Source: an uncultured Methylococcales bacterium
Lineage (GTDB): Bacteria > Pseudomonadota > Gammaproteobacteria > Methylococcales > Methylomonadaceae
Length of the DNA: 56,876 nucleotides
NCBI GenBank assembly: GCA_903902705.1
Contig: CAIUVX010000134.1
Coordinates: 1 to 56,876, forward strand
Reading direction: 5' to 3'
Shown here: piece after piece, positions 1 through 7,387 of the stretch
How positions within the stretch are numbered: position 1 is the stretch's first letter
Layout of the letters: each line of letters starts with the position of its first letter
The notes under the pieces: model-generated
What the model was told of the DNA's origin: nothing
Database searches by the model: none
The model's input: the letters and a program-made list of their open reading frames with translations, nothing else
Made by a program: the position numbers and the translations under genes

Positions 1-614
1 AAGAAACCACGCACACCAAACTCACCACCTGAAATACCAGTTAAGACTTTGTCTTTAACAACTAAAGGCGCGTTGGTGTTGGTCATACCTAATTTAGGAT
101 CACCGTTTTGTACGCTCCATACTCTTTTACCTGTTTTTGCATCAAGTGCAGTTAAAACAGTGTTAGATTGTTGTAGGAAGATTTTGCCGTCGCCGTAAGC
201 CAAACCACGGTTAACAGTGTCACAGCACATAACAGGAATAGTTACGTCTGCATCTTGAGTCGGTTCAAATTCCCAGATAACGGCTTGAGTTTTTTGATCT
301 AATGCGTAAACTTTATTTGGAAATGGTGTGTGAATGTAAATAACGTCATCAACAACTAAAGGACCGCCTTCATGACCACGCAATACGCCTGTAGAGAAAG
401 ACCAAGCGGGTTGTAGAGTTTTAACATTATCAGCGTTGATTTCTTTTAATTCGCTATAACGAGTGCCTGCATAATCACCGCCCCAAGTTGCCCAGTTAGC
501 TGGGTTCTTAGTCAATGTTTCAACGCCTTGATTCGCAGTTGAAATTGTTGGTACGGCTAGCAAAGCGGCAACACTTGAAGCAAGTAGCCAGCTTTTTAAA
601 GGCTTTTTCATCAT
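1..614 (-). CDS. xoxF: Lanthanide-type PQQ methanol dehydrogenase (N-terminal part, cut by window edge)
   Basis: This is the first 204 codons of a periplasmic quinoprotein alcohol dehydrogenase that oxidises methanol (and formaldehyde) with PQQ. The translation starts with a clear Sec signal peptide (residues 1 to about 27, ending ISTA). The beta-propeller then begins with [14 protein letters not shown]. The adjacent-cysteine disulfide typical of the family is at residues 130-131 in [10 protein letters not shown], and the metal-ligand Glu of [11 protein letters not shown] is near residue 198. The wording around the disulfide ([12 protein letters not shown]) and GGEFGVRG is closer to XoxF than to MxaF as I know the families. 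The Asp that distinguishes lanthanide enzymes lies beyond the window. There are two tandem ATGs; the upstream one is better placed after AGGAGA. It stands alone here; any cytochrome partner (xoxG/xoxJ) would lie to the left. Confidence 0.85.
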   Translation of the reverse strand, partial: MMKKPLKSWLLASSVAALLAVPTISTANQGVETLTKNPANWATWGGDYAGTRYSELKEINADNVKTLQPAWSFSTGVLRGHEGGPLVVDDVIYIHTPFPNKVYALDQKTQAVIWEFEPTQDADVTIPVMCCDTVNRGLAYGDGKIFLQQSNTVLTALDAKTGKRVWSVQNGDPKLGMTNTNAPLVVKDKVLTGISGGEFGVRGF

Positions 615-737
615 ATATGATTCTCCTTGAGTATTTTATGTAAAACAAAATACTGGTTATGTTATTAGACTAATATTAGTTTTTGGGTGAACGTTTTAAT
701 TCCTCCATGCTTAGGAATTTTTCACACCAAGTGCCTA

Positions 738-765
738 GATTTAATGATTTTGGCTTAAATGTCAA
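738..765 (-). promoter_or_regulatory. Putative sigma70-like promoter of xoxF
   Basis: On the minus strand a perfect TTGACA is followed 16 nt later by TAAATC. This would give a leader of roughly 110-120 nt before the xoxF start. The -35 is convincing and the -10 is weak. It is an inference from sequence only. Confidence 0.35.
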
Positions 766-812
766 CTTTTAATAGGGATAAGGTGTAATGATTGAACTTA
801 GCCCCTTGTTTT

Positions 813-1538
813 TTAAAACACTTCGACTTGATAACCGTCATTATTCCAGCATAAAACTTCGCCAGAGTCTTTAGTCCATGCCGCTAATACGAAACGCTGA
901 GCGACTTGACCATTGATTTCAAAGCGGTGCAGTGCAGGGCGATGGGTATGCCCATGAATCAAGCGTAATGTGCCGTAATCACGCATTATCTTCGCTACTG
1001 TGTCTTGATTGACATCCATTATATCTTGCGATTTTTTACGCTTATGAAAGTAACTGCGTAAGCGATACCAACGGGCGGCTAATAAGCGCAATAACAGCGG
1101 TTTTGACAGCACGTTGCGTTGCCATTCCAGTGTGTGTGATTTAACGCGAAACGTTTGATAAGGCAGGTCATCAGTACACAATAAATCACCATGTGTTATC
1201 AGTGTCGGTGTACCGTATAAATCAATCACTGCATAGTCATCTAACAAAGTCACGCCTGTGTCTTGAGCAAAGCGTGTGCCTAGTAAAAAATCACGGTTGC
1301 CTTGTTGTAGAAAAACTTTTGTACCTGAGTCCGTCAATTGTTTGAGTTGAGCGCGAATTTTGTTATTGGGCGGCATGAAATCATCGTCACCTATCCATGT
1401 ATCGAATAAATCGCCCAGAATGTAGACGGCTTTGGCTTTGGTGGCGCGATTGGTTAGAAAATCAAGAAAACGTCGGGTAATTTCAGGTTTTTCTATTGAT
1501 AGGTGTAGGTCGGAGATGAAGAGAATGTATTGATTCAT
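813..1538 (-). CDS. lpxH: UDP-2,3-diacylglucosamine diphosphatase LpxH
   Basis: LpxH hydrolyses UDP-2,3-diacylglucosamine to lipid X and UMP in lipid A synthesis at the inner face of the cytoplasmic membrane. The 241 aa length matches E. coli LpxH (240 aa). All metallophosphoesterase motifs are visible: FISDLHLS (DxH), LGDLFDTWIGDD, QQGNRDFLLG, LTHGDLLCTDD and LIHGHTHRP. The gene lies alone between xoxF (same strand, downstream) and small plus-strand ORFs. It has a diverged, truncated second copy about 34 kb away, at 34991-35404. This copy is complete and presumably the working one. Confidence 0.95.
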   Translation of the reverse strand: MNQYILFISDLHLSIEKPEITRRFLDFLTNRATKAKAVYILGDLFDTWIGDDDFMPPNNKIRAQLKQLTDSGTKVFLQQGNRDFLLGTRFAQDTGVTLLDDYAVIDLYGTPTLITHGDLLCTDDLPYQTFRVKSHTLEWQRNVLSKPLLLRLLAARWYRLRSYFHKRKKSQDIMDVNQDTVAKIMRDYGTLRLIHGHTHRPALHRFEINGQVAQRFVLAAWTKDSGEVLCWNNDGYQVEVF

Positions 1539-1660
1539 AAATAATTAACGATTGCTAGTTCTTTAAGGAGTAACTGTAACTAAGAATGAATGGTTATTAG
1601 ATAAATATCTTTGTACAGTATAACTTCACGCGATAGCTTATTCAATTCAAGGAAAATTCA

Positions 1661-1894
1661 ATGAAAAAAAGCAGATTGACTATGTTGATTGTTTGTCTTT
1701 TATGGCAAACGCCAGCTTTAGCAACAGACCCAACAACAATGATAGGGTCAATGTTGTTAGAAAAACTGGTTGAAAATATTTTTTCCAGTGATGATGAAGA
1801 TACCCAAAAAACAAATTCACGGAATACGAATGAAGAAAGCCCTAGAATAAATAATCAGAAAAGTCGTTCAGGCTATCATAGTGCTAAATACTAA
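1661..1894 (+). CDS. Small exported protein, possibly the 5' half of a frameshifted gene
   Basis: The 77-residue product starts with a plausible signal peptide (KKSRLTMLIVCLLWQTPALA) and continues as a short polar region (DDEDTQKTNSRNTNEESP). I do not recognise a family. The start follows AAGGAAAATTCA, an acceptable ribosome site. The next ORF overlaps it in the +1 frame and stays open upstream as far as 1851. The second ORF has no signal peptide or good start of its own, so the two may be one secreted Gln/Pro-rich protein broken by a one-base indel near 1890. As written, translation ends at SAKY. Confidence 0.5.
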   Translation: MKKSRLTMLIVCLLWQTPALATDPTTMIGSMLLEKLVENIFSSDDEDTQKTNSRNTNEESPRINNQKSRSGYHSAKY

Positions 1895-2183
1895 CGAATG
1901 TACGGCAGCGCGATTGATGGTTAAATACCAATGTACAGACCAAAGTAATGAAACACCAAATAAACCTGCTATACAGTCTAATAACTATCAACCATCAACC
2001 CCCGCTCCTTCTTATCAAAATGTGCCAACAACACAAGCACCGACAGTTCAACCAGTGGTAGAACAAGCTGTTCCAACTTATCAACAACCACAATCTGGAC
2101 AGTCTGGAACAGATTTAAGATATTGCCTAAATTTAATAGACAATAAAGCCATCGTTGAATGTGTCCGAAAAGCCAAAAAGTAA
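1881..2183 (+). CDS. Cys-containing Gln/Pro-rich protein, likely the 3' half of the preceding gene
   Basis: The 100 codons from GTG contain an N-terminal pair of cysteines (NECTAARLMVKYQC), a Pro/Gln/Thr-rich linker of about 60 residues, and a C-terminal motif DLRYCLNLIDNKAIVEC with two more cysteines. Paired cysteines and a disordered linker suit an exported protein, but this frame has no signal peptide. Joined to the preceding ORF it would make a secreted protein of about 175 aa. No family recognised. The GTG start is weak and lies inside the previous ORF. Confidence 0.45.
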   Translation: MLNTNECTAARLMVKYQCTDQSNETPNKPAIQSNNYQPSTPAPSYQNVPTTQAPTVQPVVEQAVPTYQQPQSGQSGTDLRYCLNLIDNKAIVECVRKAKK

Positions 2184-2269
2184 TAACCCGCAAGGCAGTC
2201 CTGCGACAATACCATTAAGTTAATCAGTCATTCCAGCATAGATGCTTGAATCTAGTCACACCGCGTATC

Positions 2270-2318
2270 GCGTACGTTGGGGTGAGTCTTAAGCGAACCC
2301 CAACATTTATCCTGTTTA
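2270..2318. repeat. Dispersed repeat with GTTGGGGT/ACCCCAAC arms (copy 1)
   Basis: GCGTACGTTGGGGTGAG is followed by CTTAAGCGAACCCCAAC and ATTTATCC. The arms GTTGGGGT and ACCCCAAC-type pair to form a hairpin. An almost identical segment occurs at 36619-36666, so this is a dispersed element rather than a private terminator. Confidence 0.6.
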
Positions 2319-2319
2319 A

Positions 2320-2346
2320 TCGTTCCAACGCTCCGCGTTGGAACGA
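2320..2346. repeat. Perfect inverted repeat CGTTCCAACG/CGTTGGAACG
   Basis: Two 10-nt arms are perfectly complementary around a CTCCG loop. The pattern resembles the short intergenic hairpin (C/TTCCCACGCTCCGCGTGGGAA type) scattered in many gammaproteobacteria. A weaker relative lies at 51640-51662. It could act as a terminator for the minus-strand antitoxin gene that ends just beyond it. Confidence 0.5.
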
Positions 2347-2358
2347 TAATGAACTTCA

Positions 2359-2565
2359 TCACATATAATCCGCAAAATCATCCAACGGCTCATCAAAATC
2401 AGCCGACATTTTAATCAGCCCCTTTGCACTACCAAATTTAGGAACAGGCTTTTCCTTTTTTGACACTAATTGTTTCGCTGTCTGTAATTGGTTTTCAAAC
2501 TGCATTAACAGTTTACTAATCATCTCCTGTGGAATTTCATCAGGAATATTCAATATAACCTGCAT
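2359..2565 (-). CDS. Orphan DUF2281/VapB-like antitoxin
   Basis: The start at 2565 is preceded by AAGGGGGT at good spacing and is preferred over an upstream extension. The 68 aa product begins MQVILNIPDEIPQEMISKLL, and its C-terminal tail reads PKFGSAKGLIKMSADFDEPLDDFADYM-like (residues about 42-68). That GSAKGxIxMxxDFDEPLxDF pattern is the signature I associate with DUF2281 antitoxins normally encoded next to PIN-domain toxins. No PIN-domain gene sits on either side. The gene may therefore be an orphan, left after toxin loss, or may act in trans on another toxin. Confidence 0.6.
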   Translation of the reverse strand: MQVILNIPDEIPQEMISKLLMQFENQLQTAKQLVSKKEKPVPKFGSAKGLIKMSADFDEPLDDFADYM

Positions 2566-2837
2566 AACTACCCCCTTAATGTAAGACTGACAAACTTCAT
2601 TCTGCTTGCATTGCCGTGTTAATAATATCACCCATTATTTTCACCCGCCCTGCTATATGAGGATGCGGACAATGTTTAACTCGGTAGAATGTTTTTCAAC
2701 CACTATGCGGCGTATTATGCTACCTCTCAGCCTTATAGCCTATTGAGATGAGTAGAATACAGTGAAACCCATCACAAAAACACCCAAGGGCGGAACATAT
2801 TCACCTTTTTTCGCCTGTCAAAAAACATCCTACCATT

Positions 2838-2855
2838 AACCAACTAGGTTATAAT
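2838..2855 (+). promoter_or_regulatory. Putative mqsRA promoter with overlapping MqsA operator
   Basis: A consensus TATAAT occupies 2850-2855, so transcription would begin within a base or two of the mqsR ATG at 2862. A leaderless transcript is implied, and no Shine-Dalgarno precedes that ATG. The palindrome AACC-AACTA-GGTT (2838-2850) abuts the -10. E. coli MqsA represses through AACCT-N(2-4)-AGGTT type palindromes, so this is a fair autoregulatory operator candidate. The -35 is not clear. Confidence 0.45.
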
Positions 2856-2861
2856 TCAGCA

Positions 2862-3158
2862 ATGGAAAAACACACCCCGCATTGCAAATTGTCAATTATT
2901 AAAACCTTGGTTGAAAACGGCAACGTCAGCTCAACCGTTAGCGCGTTGAAAGGTGCGGCTGCGCTGGGTTTTGACTTTGCCGATATGCTCAGCGTGATTG
3001 AAGCACTCACTCCCGCTGATTTTTACAAAAGCATGACCACTCACGCCGACCACCGAATTTGGCAAGATGTGTATCATGCCAACACCGACAACGGCGAAGT
3101 GTATTTAAAGCTGACCGTGATTGCGGATGTCCTCATCGTCTCATTTAAGGAGTTGTAA
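2862..3158 (+). CDS. mqsR: MqsR-type mRNA interferase toxin
   Basis: MqsR is a RelE-fold ribosome-independent endoribonuclease cutting mRNA at GCU/GCA sites, known from E. coli. The 98 aa length equals that of the E. coli protein. The most conserved stretch is clear: DFYKSMTTHADHRIWQDVYHAN, then GEVYLKLTVIADVLIVSFKEL at the C-terminus. It is followed immediately by the antitoxin gene, giving the toxin-first order characteristic of mqsRA. The start is defined by homology since no ribosome site is visible; a leaderless mRNA would explain this. Confidence 0.93.
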   Translation: MEKHTPHCKLSIIKTLVENGNVSSTVSALKGAAALGFDFADMLSVIEALTPADFYKSMTTHADHRIWQDVYHANTDNGEVYLKLTVIADVLIVSFKEL

Positions 3159-3159
3159 T

Positions 3160-3561
3160 ATGAAATGTTTAGCGTGTGGTGCGGCGGAATTGATAACAGA
3201 CAGCCGCGAGTTGCCTTATACCTACAAAGGCGAATCTACTGTGATTGACAATGTGACGGGCGATTTTTGCCCCGCCTGTGATGAGGTCGTTTTGAATGCT
3301 ACCGAATCACAACGGGTTAGCGCGGCAATGCTCAGTTTTAACAAACAAGTGAACGCCGCTAGAGTGAACCCTGATTTTATCGCTAGTGTGCGGAAAAAAT
3401 TGGCATTAGGACAACAGGAAGCGGCTGAAATTTTTGGCGGTGGCGTAAATGCGTTTTCACGTTATGAAACAGGTAAAACTAAGCCGCCGTTAGCCTTGGT
3501 TAAGTTGCTAAAAGTACTAGACCGCCATCCTGAATTGTTGGATGAAGTCAGGGCGCAATAG
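3160..3561 (+). CDS. mqsA: MqsA-type antitoxin (zinc-binding, HTH-XRE)
   Basis: The 133 aa antitoxin neutralises MqsR and represses the operon. The N-terminal zinc site has cysteines at residues 3, 6, 37 and 40 (MKCLAC and FCPAC), as in E. coli MqsA. The C-terminal half is an XRE helix-turn-helix (LGQQEAAEIFGGGVNAFSRYETGKTKPP). The start at 3160 follows AAGGAG at ideal spacing and lies one base after the mqsR stop codon, so the pair is translationally coupled. An in-frame upstream start would overlap mqsR and is not needed. Confidence 0.93.
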   Translation: MKCLACGAAELITDSRELPYTYKGESTVIDNVTGDFCPACDEVVLNATESQRVSAAMLSFNKQVNAARVNPDFIASVRKKLALGQQEAAEIFGGGVNAFSRYETGKTKPPLALVKLLKVLDRHPELLDEVRAQ

Positions 3562-3601
3562 ATGGTAGAATCGATTTAGATAATTAAATACGGTGAATAC
3601 A

Positions 3602-4144
3602 ATGGGAATGTTCGATAGCTTCTATACTGACGAAGGCAAAGAAATTCAAACCAAAAAACTCAACTGCGTTTTAGATAGCTATTACCTCGGCGATACCGTA
3701 CCTAACTACGAGTTGAATTTTGATGGCGCAACGGGAAATTATTACCTGCTTGAGGAGTATGCCAATGCCAGCGTCATTATCATCAACAACATTTTTATCG
3801 ACACGCTTATTGACGATAACATTGAGAATTTAAAAGCTAATACCGATGCTATTTTTAAAAGTTATTTGGCAAATCCCGCGCTGTTTGCTTTGAAATTGAG
3901 CCAACTCATTAAAGAAAAATTAAATCCACAACGCACTGTTTTATCTAAAAAGTTGAATGCTGTCGAAGGCATATTGCGTGAATATAAAACCTACCAAACT
4001 GACCCTTTGTGTCTTGAAGGGACATTTGCAAAGTTATGTTACCGCCATGTAGAGCGATTTAAGCAAGGTGAATCATTAGATTCATTGCTGACCGAAGCTA
4101 TAAACAGCGAATACTCAACTGAATCAAGTTTTTTTGATGAGTAA
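3602..4144 (+). CDS. Hypothetical protein with MGMFDSFY N-terminus
   Basis: The 180 aa product is soluble and charged, with no signal peptide or membrane segment. I chose the ATG at 3602, giving MGMFDSFYTDEGKEIQTKKLN, because this opening (MGMFDS-F/V-Y) is common in a group of small uncharacterised bacterial proteins. A GTG nine bases upstream is in frame but lacks support. It follows mqsA by 40 nt on the same strand and might be co-transcribed. No function can be assigned. It could be accessory DNA carried with the toxin-antitoxin pair. Confidence 0.6.
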   Translation: MGMFDSFYTDEGKEIQTKKLNCVLDSYYLGDTVPNYELNFDGATGNYYLLEEYANASVIIINNIFIDTLIDDNIENLKANTDAIFKSYLANPALFALKLSQLIKEKLNPQRTVLSKKLNAVEGILREYKTYQTDPLCLEGTFAKLCYRHVERFKQGESLDSLLTEAINSEYSTESSFFDE

Positions 4145-4148
4145 CTCC

Positions 4149-4229
4149 GTAGGGCGTAATAGTGAAACGTATTGCCGAATGTTTTTTAACTTCCTGCGAC
4201 CTATTGCGCTGTCGCTCACGCCCTACAGC
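4149..4229. repeat. Imperfect inverted repeat with GTAGGGCGTAATAG / CTATTGCG..CGCCCTAC arms
   Basis: GTAGGGCGTAATAG at the left is matched by CTATTGCGCTGTCGCTCACGCCCTAC at the right, with about 40 nt between. The form is that of a dispersed hairpin element placed just after the hypothetical gene. No second copy was found in this window. Confidence 0.4.
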
Positions 4230-4334
4230 ACTATTGATTAATGCAGCATAGCTGGTGAACTTGCTTTTCGGTCTATTCTACTGCACTATTTCTACGGCAA
4301 TATCTATAAATCGTTTAATTAAAAGGACACTAAG

Positions 4335-5228
4335 ATGATAAAGAAAAAGTATATTGACCTGTTTCGTGTCGATCCAGAAAAGAAAGTTCGCCTTAAAGAC
4401 CATGACACAGGATGGGCGCAGAATGAAGAGTTTAAGGAATTTGGTAAAGATAAATTGAAAGAACGGGCTGCGGAAGTTCTTGAGCAGAATCGTGTCGATT
4501 TGGATGAAGTGCAACAATTATTGTATGCTGATGATCGTTATTCACTGCTCATCGTTTTTCAGGCGATGGATGCTGCGGGTAAAGACGGCACGATTAAACA
4601 CGTTATGTCGGGTGTTAATCCACAAGGCTGTCAGGTGTTCAGCTTCAAAAAACCAACCAGCGAAGACATAGATCACAATTTTCTGTGGCGTTATATGAAA
4701 AGCCTGCCAGAAAGAGGGCGCATTGGTATTTTCAACCGCTCTTATTATGAAGATGTATTGGTGACCAAAGTTCATCCAGAGATACTGCAACAGCTACCTA
4801 AAGGAAAAATAAACAAGAAATTTTGGGAAAATCGTTATGAGGACATTAATGCTTTTGAGCGTCATCTACAGCGCAACGGCACAGTAATTCTGAAATTTTT
4901 TCTCAATGTCTCAAAAGATAGGCAAAAAGAACGTTTCATGGAACGCTTAGAACGCCCTGAAAAAAATTGGAAATTTTCCCCGTCAGACTTAGGCGAACGT
5001 GGGTATTGGGATGAATATATGAGTGTTTATGAAGATGCTATTAACGCAACCAGCACTAAATGGGCTCCTTGGTACATCATTCCCGCTGACAATAAATGGG
5101 CAACACGCGCCATAGTTGCTGATATTATTACCTCTACTTTGCGTGAACTTGATCTTAAATTTCCCGAAGTCTCAGAAGCAGAACTAAAACGTCTGGCTGA
5201 AGCGCGTATTCAGCTTGAAAGTGAATAA
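4335..5228 (+). CDS. ppk2: Polyphosphate kinase 2 family protein (PPK2, class III-like)
   Basis: PPK2 enzymes transfer phosphate between polyphosphate and nucleotides (AMP, ADP or both) in the cytoplasm. The P-loop is QAMDAAGKDGTIK (residues 76-88). The lid/Walker B region is GRIGIFNRSYYEDVLV (about 128-143), and the conserved LERPEKNWKFSPSDL and TSTKWAPWYIIPADNKWATR are present. Overall wording and the 297 aa single-domain length resemble the class III enzymes able to phosphorylate AMP and ADP, but class assignment from motifs is tentative. It is preceded by AAAAGGACACTAAG and stands alone, with a hairpin terminator after it. Confidence 0.9.
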   Translation: MIKKKYIDLFRVDPEKKVRLKDHDTGWAQNEEFKEFGKDKLKERAAEVLEQNRVDLDEVQQLLYADDRYSLLIVFQAMDAAGKDGTIKHVMSGVNPQGCQVFSFKKPTSEDIDHNFLWRYMKSLPERGRIGIFNRSYYEDVLVTKVHPEILQQLPKGKINKKFWENRYEDINAFERHLQRNGTVILKFFLNVSKDRQKERFMERLERPEKNWKFSPSDLGERGYWDEYMSVYEDAINATSTKWAPWYIIPADNKWATRAIVADIITSTLRELDLKFPEVSEAELKRLAEARIQLESE

Positions 5229-5249
5229 TTGCTACTAAAAAAAATAAAT

Positions 5250-5284
5250 AAACCTCCGAGATATTCAGGATCGCGGAGGTTTGA
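5250..5284. terminator. Bidirectional hairpin terminator between ppk2 and the ZIP gene
   Basis: The arms AAACCTCCG and CGGAGGTTT are perfectly complementary around a 15-nt loop. The stem lies between the convergent 3' ends of ppk2 and the ZIP transporter gene, with A/T-rich flanks. Confidence 0.65.
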
Positions 5285-5301
5285 GTCGCTTATTTGACAG
5301 A

Positions 5302-6048
5302 TTATAGGTTGGTGGAATGTTCCAGCAACACAATAAAAACTGCACTGGAAAACCCCAACACGGTAAAAATACCTGCGAGTTTTCCGCCGTGTTCGTAGGC
5401 TTCGGGAAACATGGTGTTGGCAAGCATAACCAGAATTGCGCCACCCGCAAATGCTTGAATGAATGACAGGGTTAACGGTGAAGCATTATTAAAAAGGCTG
5501 TAACCTGCGACTGACGCGAAAGAACACACAATAGCAATAATCAGCCAGAGCAATAAAATTTTCTTTCGACTCCACGCGCCTGCCACCATCCCTGACGTTC
5601 CTGCAATGGCTTCTGGAAGATTAGAAATAAACACCGCCGCCAACATAGCAAGACTCACTTTGCCTTCACCTAACAAACCTAAGCCAATCACAATGGATTC
5701 AGGAATGCCGTCGAGAATGGTTGCCAAGACAATCGGCACCGCTAAATTCGACTCATGTACGCCAGAAATCGCTTTACGTCTATTTGCACCAATTTTGCCG
5801 ATAAGCAAATCGGCAAAAAAGAAGGTAAACGCGCCCGTCAAAATCCCGAACCCAGCCATACCACTGCCTTTTCCCAGTTTTACCGCTTCATAGACAAGTT
5901 CATAAGCAACAGCCGAAATTAACACGCCCGCGCCAAACGCCATGATTAGCCCAAGTGTGCGCCGTCCGATGTTAAACCACGCGCCAATAAATCCACCCAA
6001 AACCAGTGAAGAGGTAGCAATCAAACCCCAGATAAATGAATTTAGCAT
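5302..6048 (-). CDS. ZIP family metal transporter
   Basis: An inner-membrane transporter importing zinc or related divalent cations. The 248 aa contain about eight hydrophobic segments. The metal-site helices carry VLATILDGIPESIVIGLGLL (DGIPES, helix IV) and AVFISNLPEAIAG (NLPEA, helix V), as in bacterial ZIPs of the ZupT/GufA type. The first ATG (MLNSFIWGLIATS) follows a weak ribosome site. Neither neighbour is functionally related and no Zur-like operator was recognised upstream. Confidence 0.85.
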   Translation of the reverse strand: MLNSFIWGLIATSSLVLGGFIGAWFNIGRRTLGLIMAFGAGVLISAVAYELVYEAVKLGKGSGMAGFGILTGAFTFFFADLLIGKIGANRRKAISGVHESNLAVPIVLATILDGIPESIVIGLGLLGEGKVSLAMLAAVFISNLPEAIAGTSGMVAGAWSRKKILLLWLIIAIVCSFASVAGYSLFNNASPLTLSFIQAFAGGAILVMLANTMFPEAYEHGGKLAGIFTVLGFSSAVFIVLLEHSTNL

Positions 6049-6138
6049 TTTAAATCTCGCAATTAAGAAATAGCGGCGATATTAACTGAAACACTGAAAG
6101 GAGTGAGTATAAATTTTTGTTTGAAAGCGATATCCAGC

Positions 6139-6158
6139 ATTTCATCAATCGATGAAAT
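6139..6158. promoter_or_regulatory. Candidate repressor operator upstream of the RND efflux operon
   Basis: ATTTCATC and GATGAAAT form a perfect 8-nt inverted repeat separated by AATC, about 90 nt before the adaptor start. A possible promoter (TTGCAC at 6185-6190, AATAAT at 6208-6213, 17 nt apart) lies just downstream. A dyad here suits a TetR/MarR-type regulator, but no regulator gene is adjacent. Confidence 0.35.
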
Positions 6159-6247
6159 AACAGGATTAAAAAACTCTGACGTGGTTGCACTCTACAATCT
6201 TATAAGTAATAATCTTTTTTATTGCCGCTCACATATAATCTTAAATT

Positions 6248-7384
6248 ATGAAAAAAAATCACAAGCTAGCCGTTGCGCGTTGTTGCCTCACGCTTATTTT
6301 CTCCTTGTTATTAATTAATTGTAGTGAATCTGCCAAACAAGCTGCCGCTCCTGTTGCTCCTGCTGTCGAAGTGGTTGAGGTAGGTCAGCAAGACGTACCT
6401 GTGTTTGAAGAATGGGTAGGTACACTTGATGGGATGGTGAATGCGACAATTAATTCCCAAGTCACAGGGTATTTGATTAAGCAAAATTATAAAGAAGGCG
6501 ATTTTGTTAAGAAAGATCAGTTGCTTTACGAAATTGACCCGCGCACTTTTCAAGCCACACTGGCACAAGCCAAAGCCACAATGGCACAACAACAGGCGGT
6601 ATTACAAACCAATCAATTGGCGTTAAATAGAATTAAACGACTGTTACCTGAGAAAGCCGTGAGTGTTCTTGACCGCGACAATGCCGTGGGTGCGGTGGCG
6701 AGTGCTAACGCGCAAGTATTAGCAGCACAGGCGGCAGTTGAAACGGCTGAACTTAATCTGGGCTTTACCAAAATTTATTCACCAATAAGTGGTATTGCGG
6801 GCGTTTCCAAGACACAACTGGGCGATTTAGTCGGCCCTAGCAGTGCAAATAATGAATTAACCACGGTTTCACAAGTTGATCCGATTCGTGCGTATATAGG
6901 TTTGAGTGAATCGCAATATTTAGGTTTTGCGGAAAAAAAACATAACGGTGGTGATAATAAACCCATTTCACTAGAGCTGAAATTGGCAGATAACAGTATT
7001 TATCCGCAGAGTGGTAAGTTCTTTTTTGCAGGTCGGTCGGTTGATGTCGCGACGGGAACAATTAAAGTCGCAGTGTTGTTTTCTAATGCCGCCAATTTAT
7101 TACGCCCTGGTATGTATGCACGGATTATCGCTAATACCGAAACCGTGTCTGGCGCATTAGTTATTCCTCAAAAAGCGGTGATTCAACTCCAATCGGCGAC
7201 GCAGTTAGCGATTGTTAATAAAGACAATAAAGTTGAAATGCGCACTGTCAGCTTAGGTAAAGCCGTTGATAAGTTAGTGATTATTAAAGAGGGCGTTAAA
7301 CTCGGTGAGCGGGTGATTGTTGATGGAATGCAGAAAGTGCGCGATGGCATGACCGTTCAGCTCAAGCCAGCGAAGGCGGAGTAA
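6248..7384 (+). CDS. RND efflux periplasmic adaptor (membrane fusion protein)
   Basis: This is the adaptor that links the inner-membrane pump to the outer-membrane channel. The N-terminus has a lipoprotein signal with lipobox LLINC (Cys25). Then come a lipoyl-type hairpin half (NSQVTGYLIKQNYKEGDFVKKDQLLYEIDPRTF, residues about 75-108), a coiled-coil hairpin of Ala/Gln-rich helices, and the matching lipoyl half (YSPISGIAGVSKTQLGDLVG). The 378 aa length is normal for AcrA/MexE-type adaptors. The permease gene begins 3 nt after its stop codon. Confidence 0.93.
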   Translation: MKKNHKLAVARCCLTLIFSLLLINCSESAKQAAAPVAPAVEVVEVGQQDVPVFEEWVGTLDGMVNATINSQVTGYLIKQNYKEGDFVKKDQLLYEIDPRTFQATLAQAKATMAQQQAVLQTNQLALNRIKRLLPEKAVSVLDRDNAVGAVASANAQVLAAQAAVETAELNLGFTKIYSPISGIAGVSKTQLGDLVGPSSANNELTTVSQVDPIRAYIGLSESQYLGFAEKKHNGGDNKPISLELKLADNSIYPQSGKFFFAGRSVDVATGTIKVAVLFSNAANLLRPGMYARIIANTETVSGALVIPQKAVIQLQSATQLAIVNKDNKVEMRTVSLGKAVDKLVIIKEGVKLGERVIVDGMQKVRDGMTVQLKPAKAE

Positions 7385-7387
7385 TTC

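Noticed and set aside
1881-1894. Programmed ribosomal frameshift joining the two small exported ORFs.
   Set aside because: No slippery heptamer or following pseudoknot was seen in the overlap; a plain indel is simpler.
6103-6318. Plus-strand frame of 71 codons overlapping the RND adaptor start.
   Set aside because: It has no family features, it runs out of frame into the adaptor signal sequence, and it covers the dyad and promoter-like signals.
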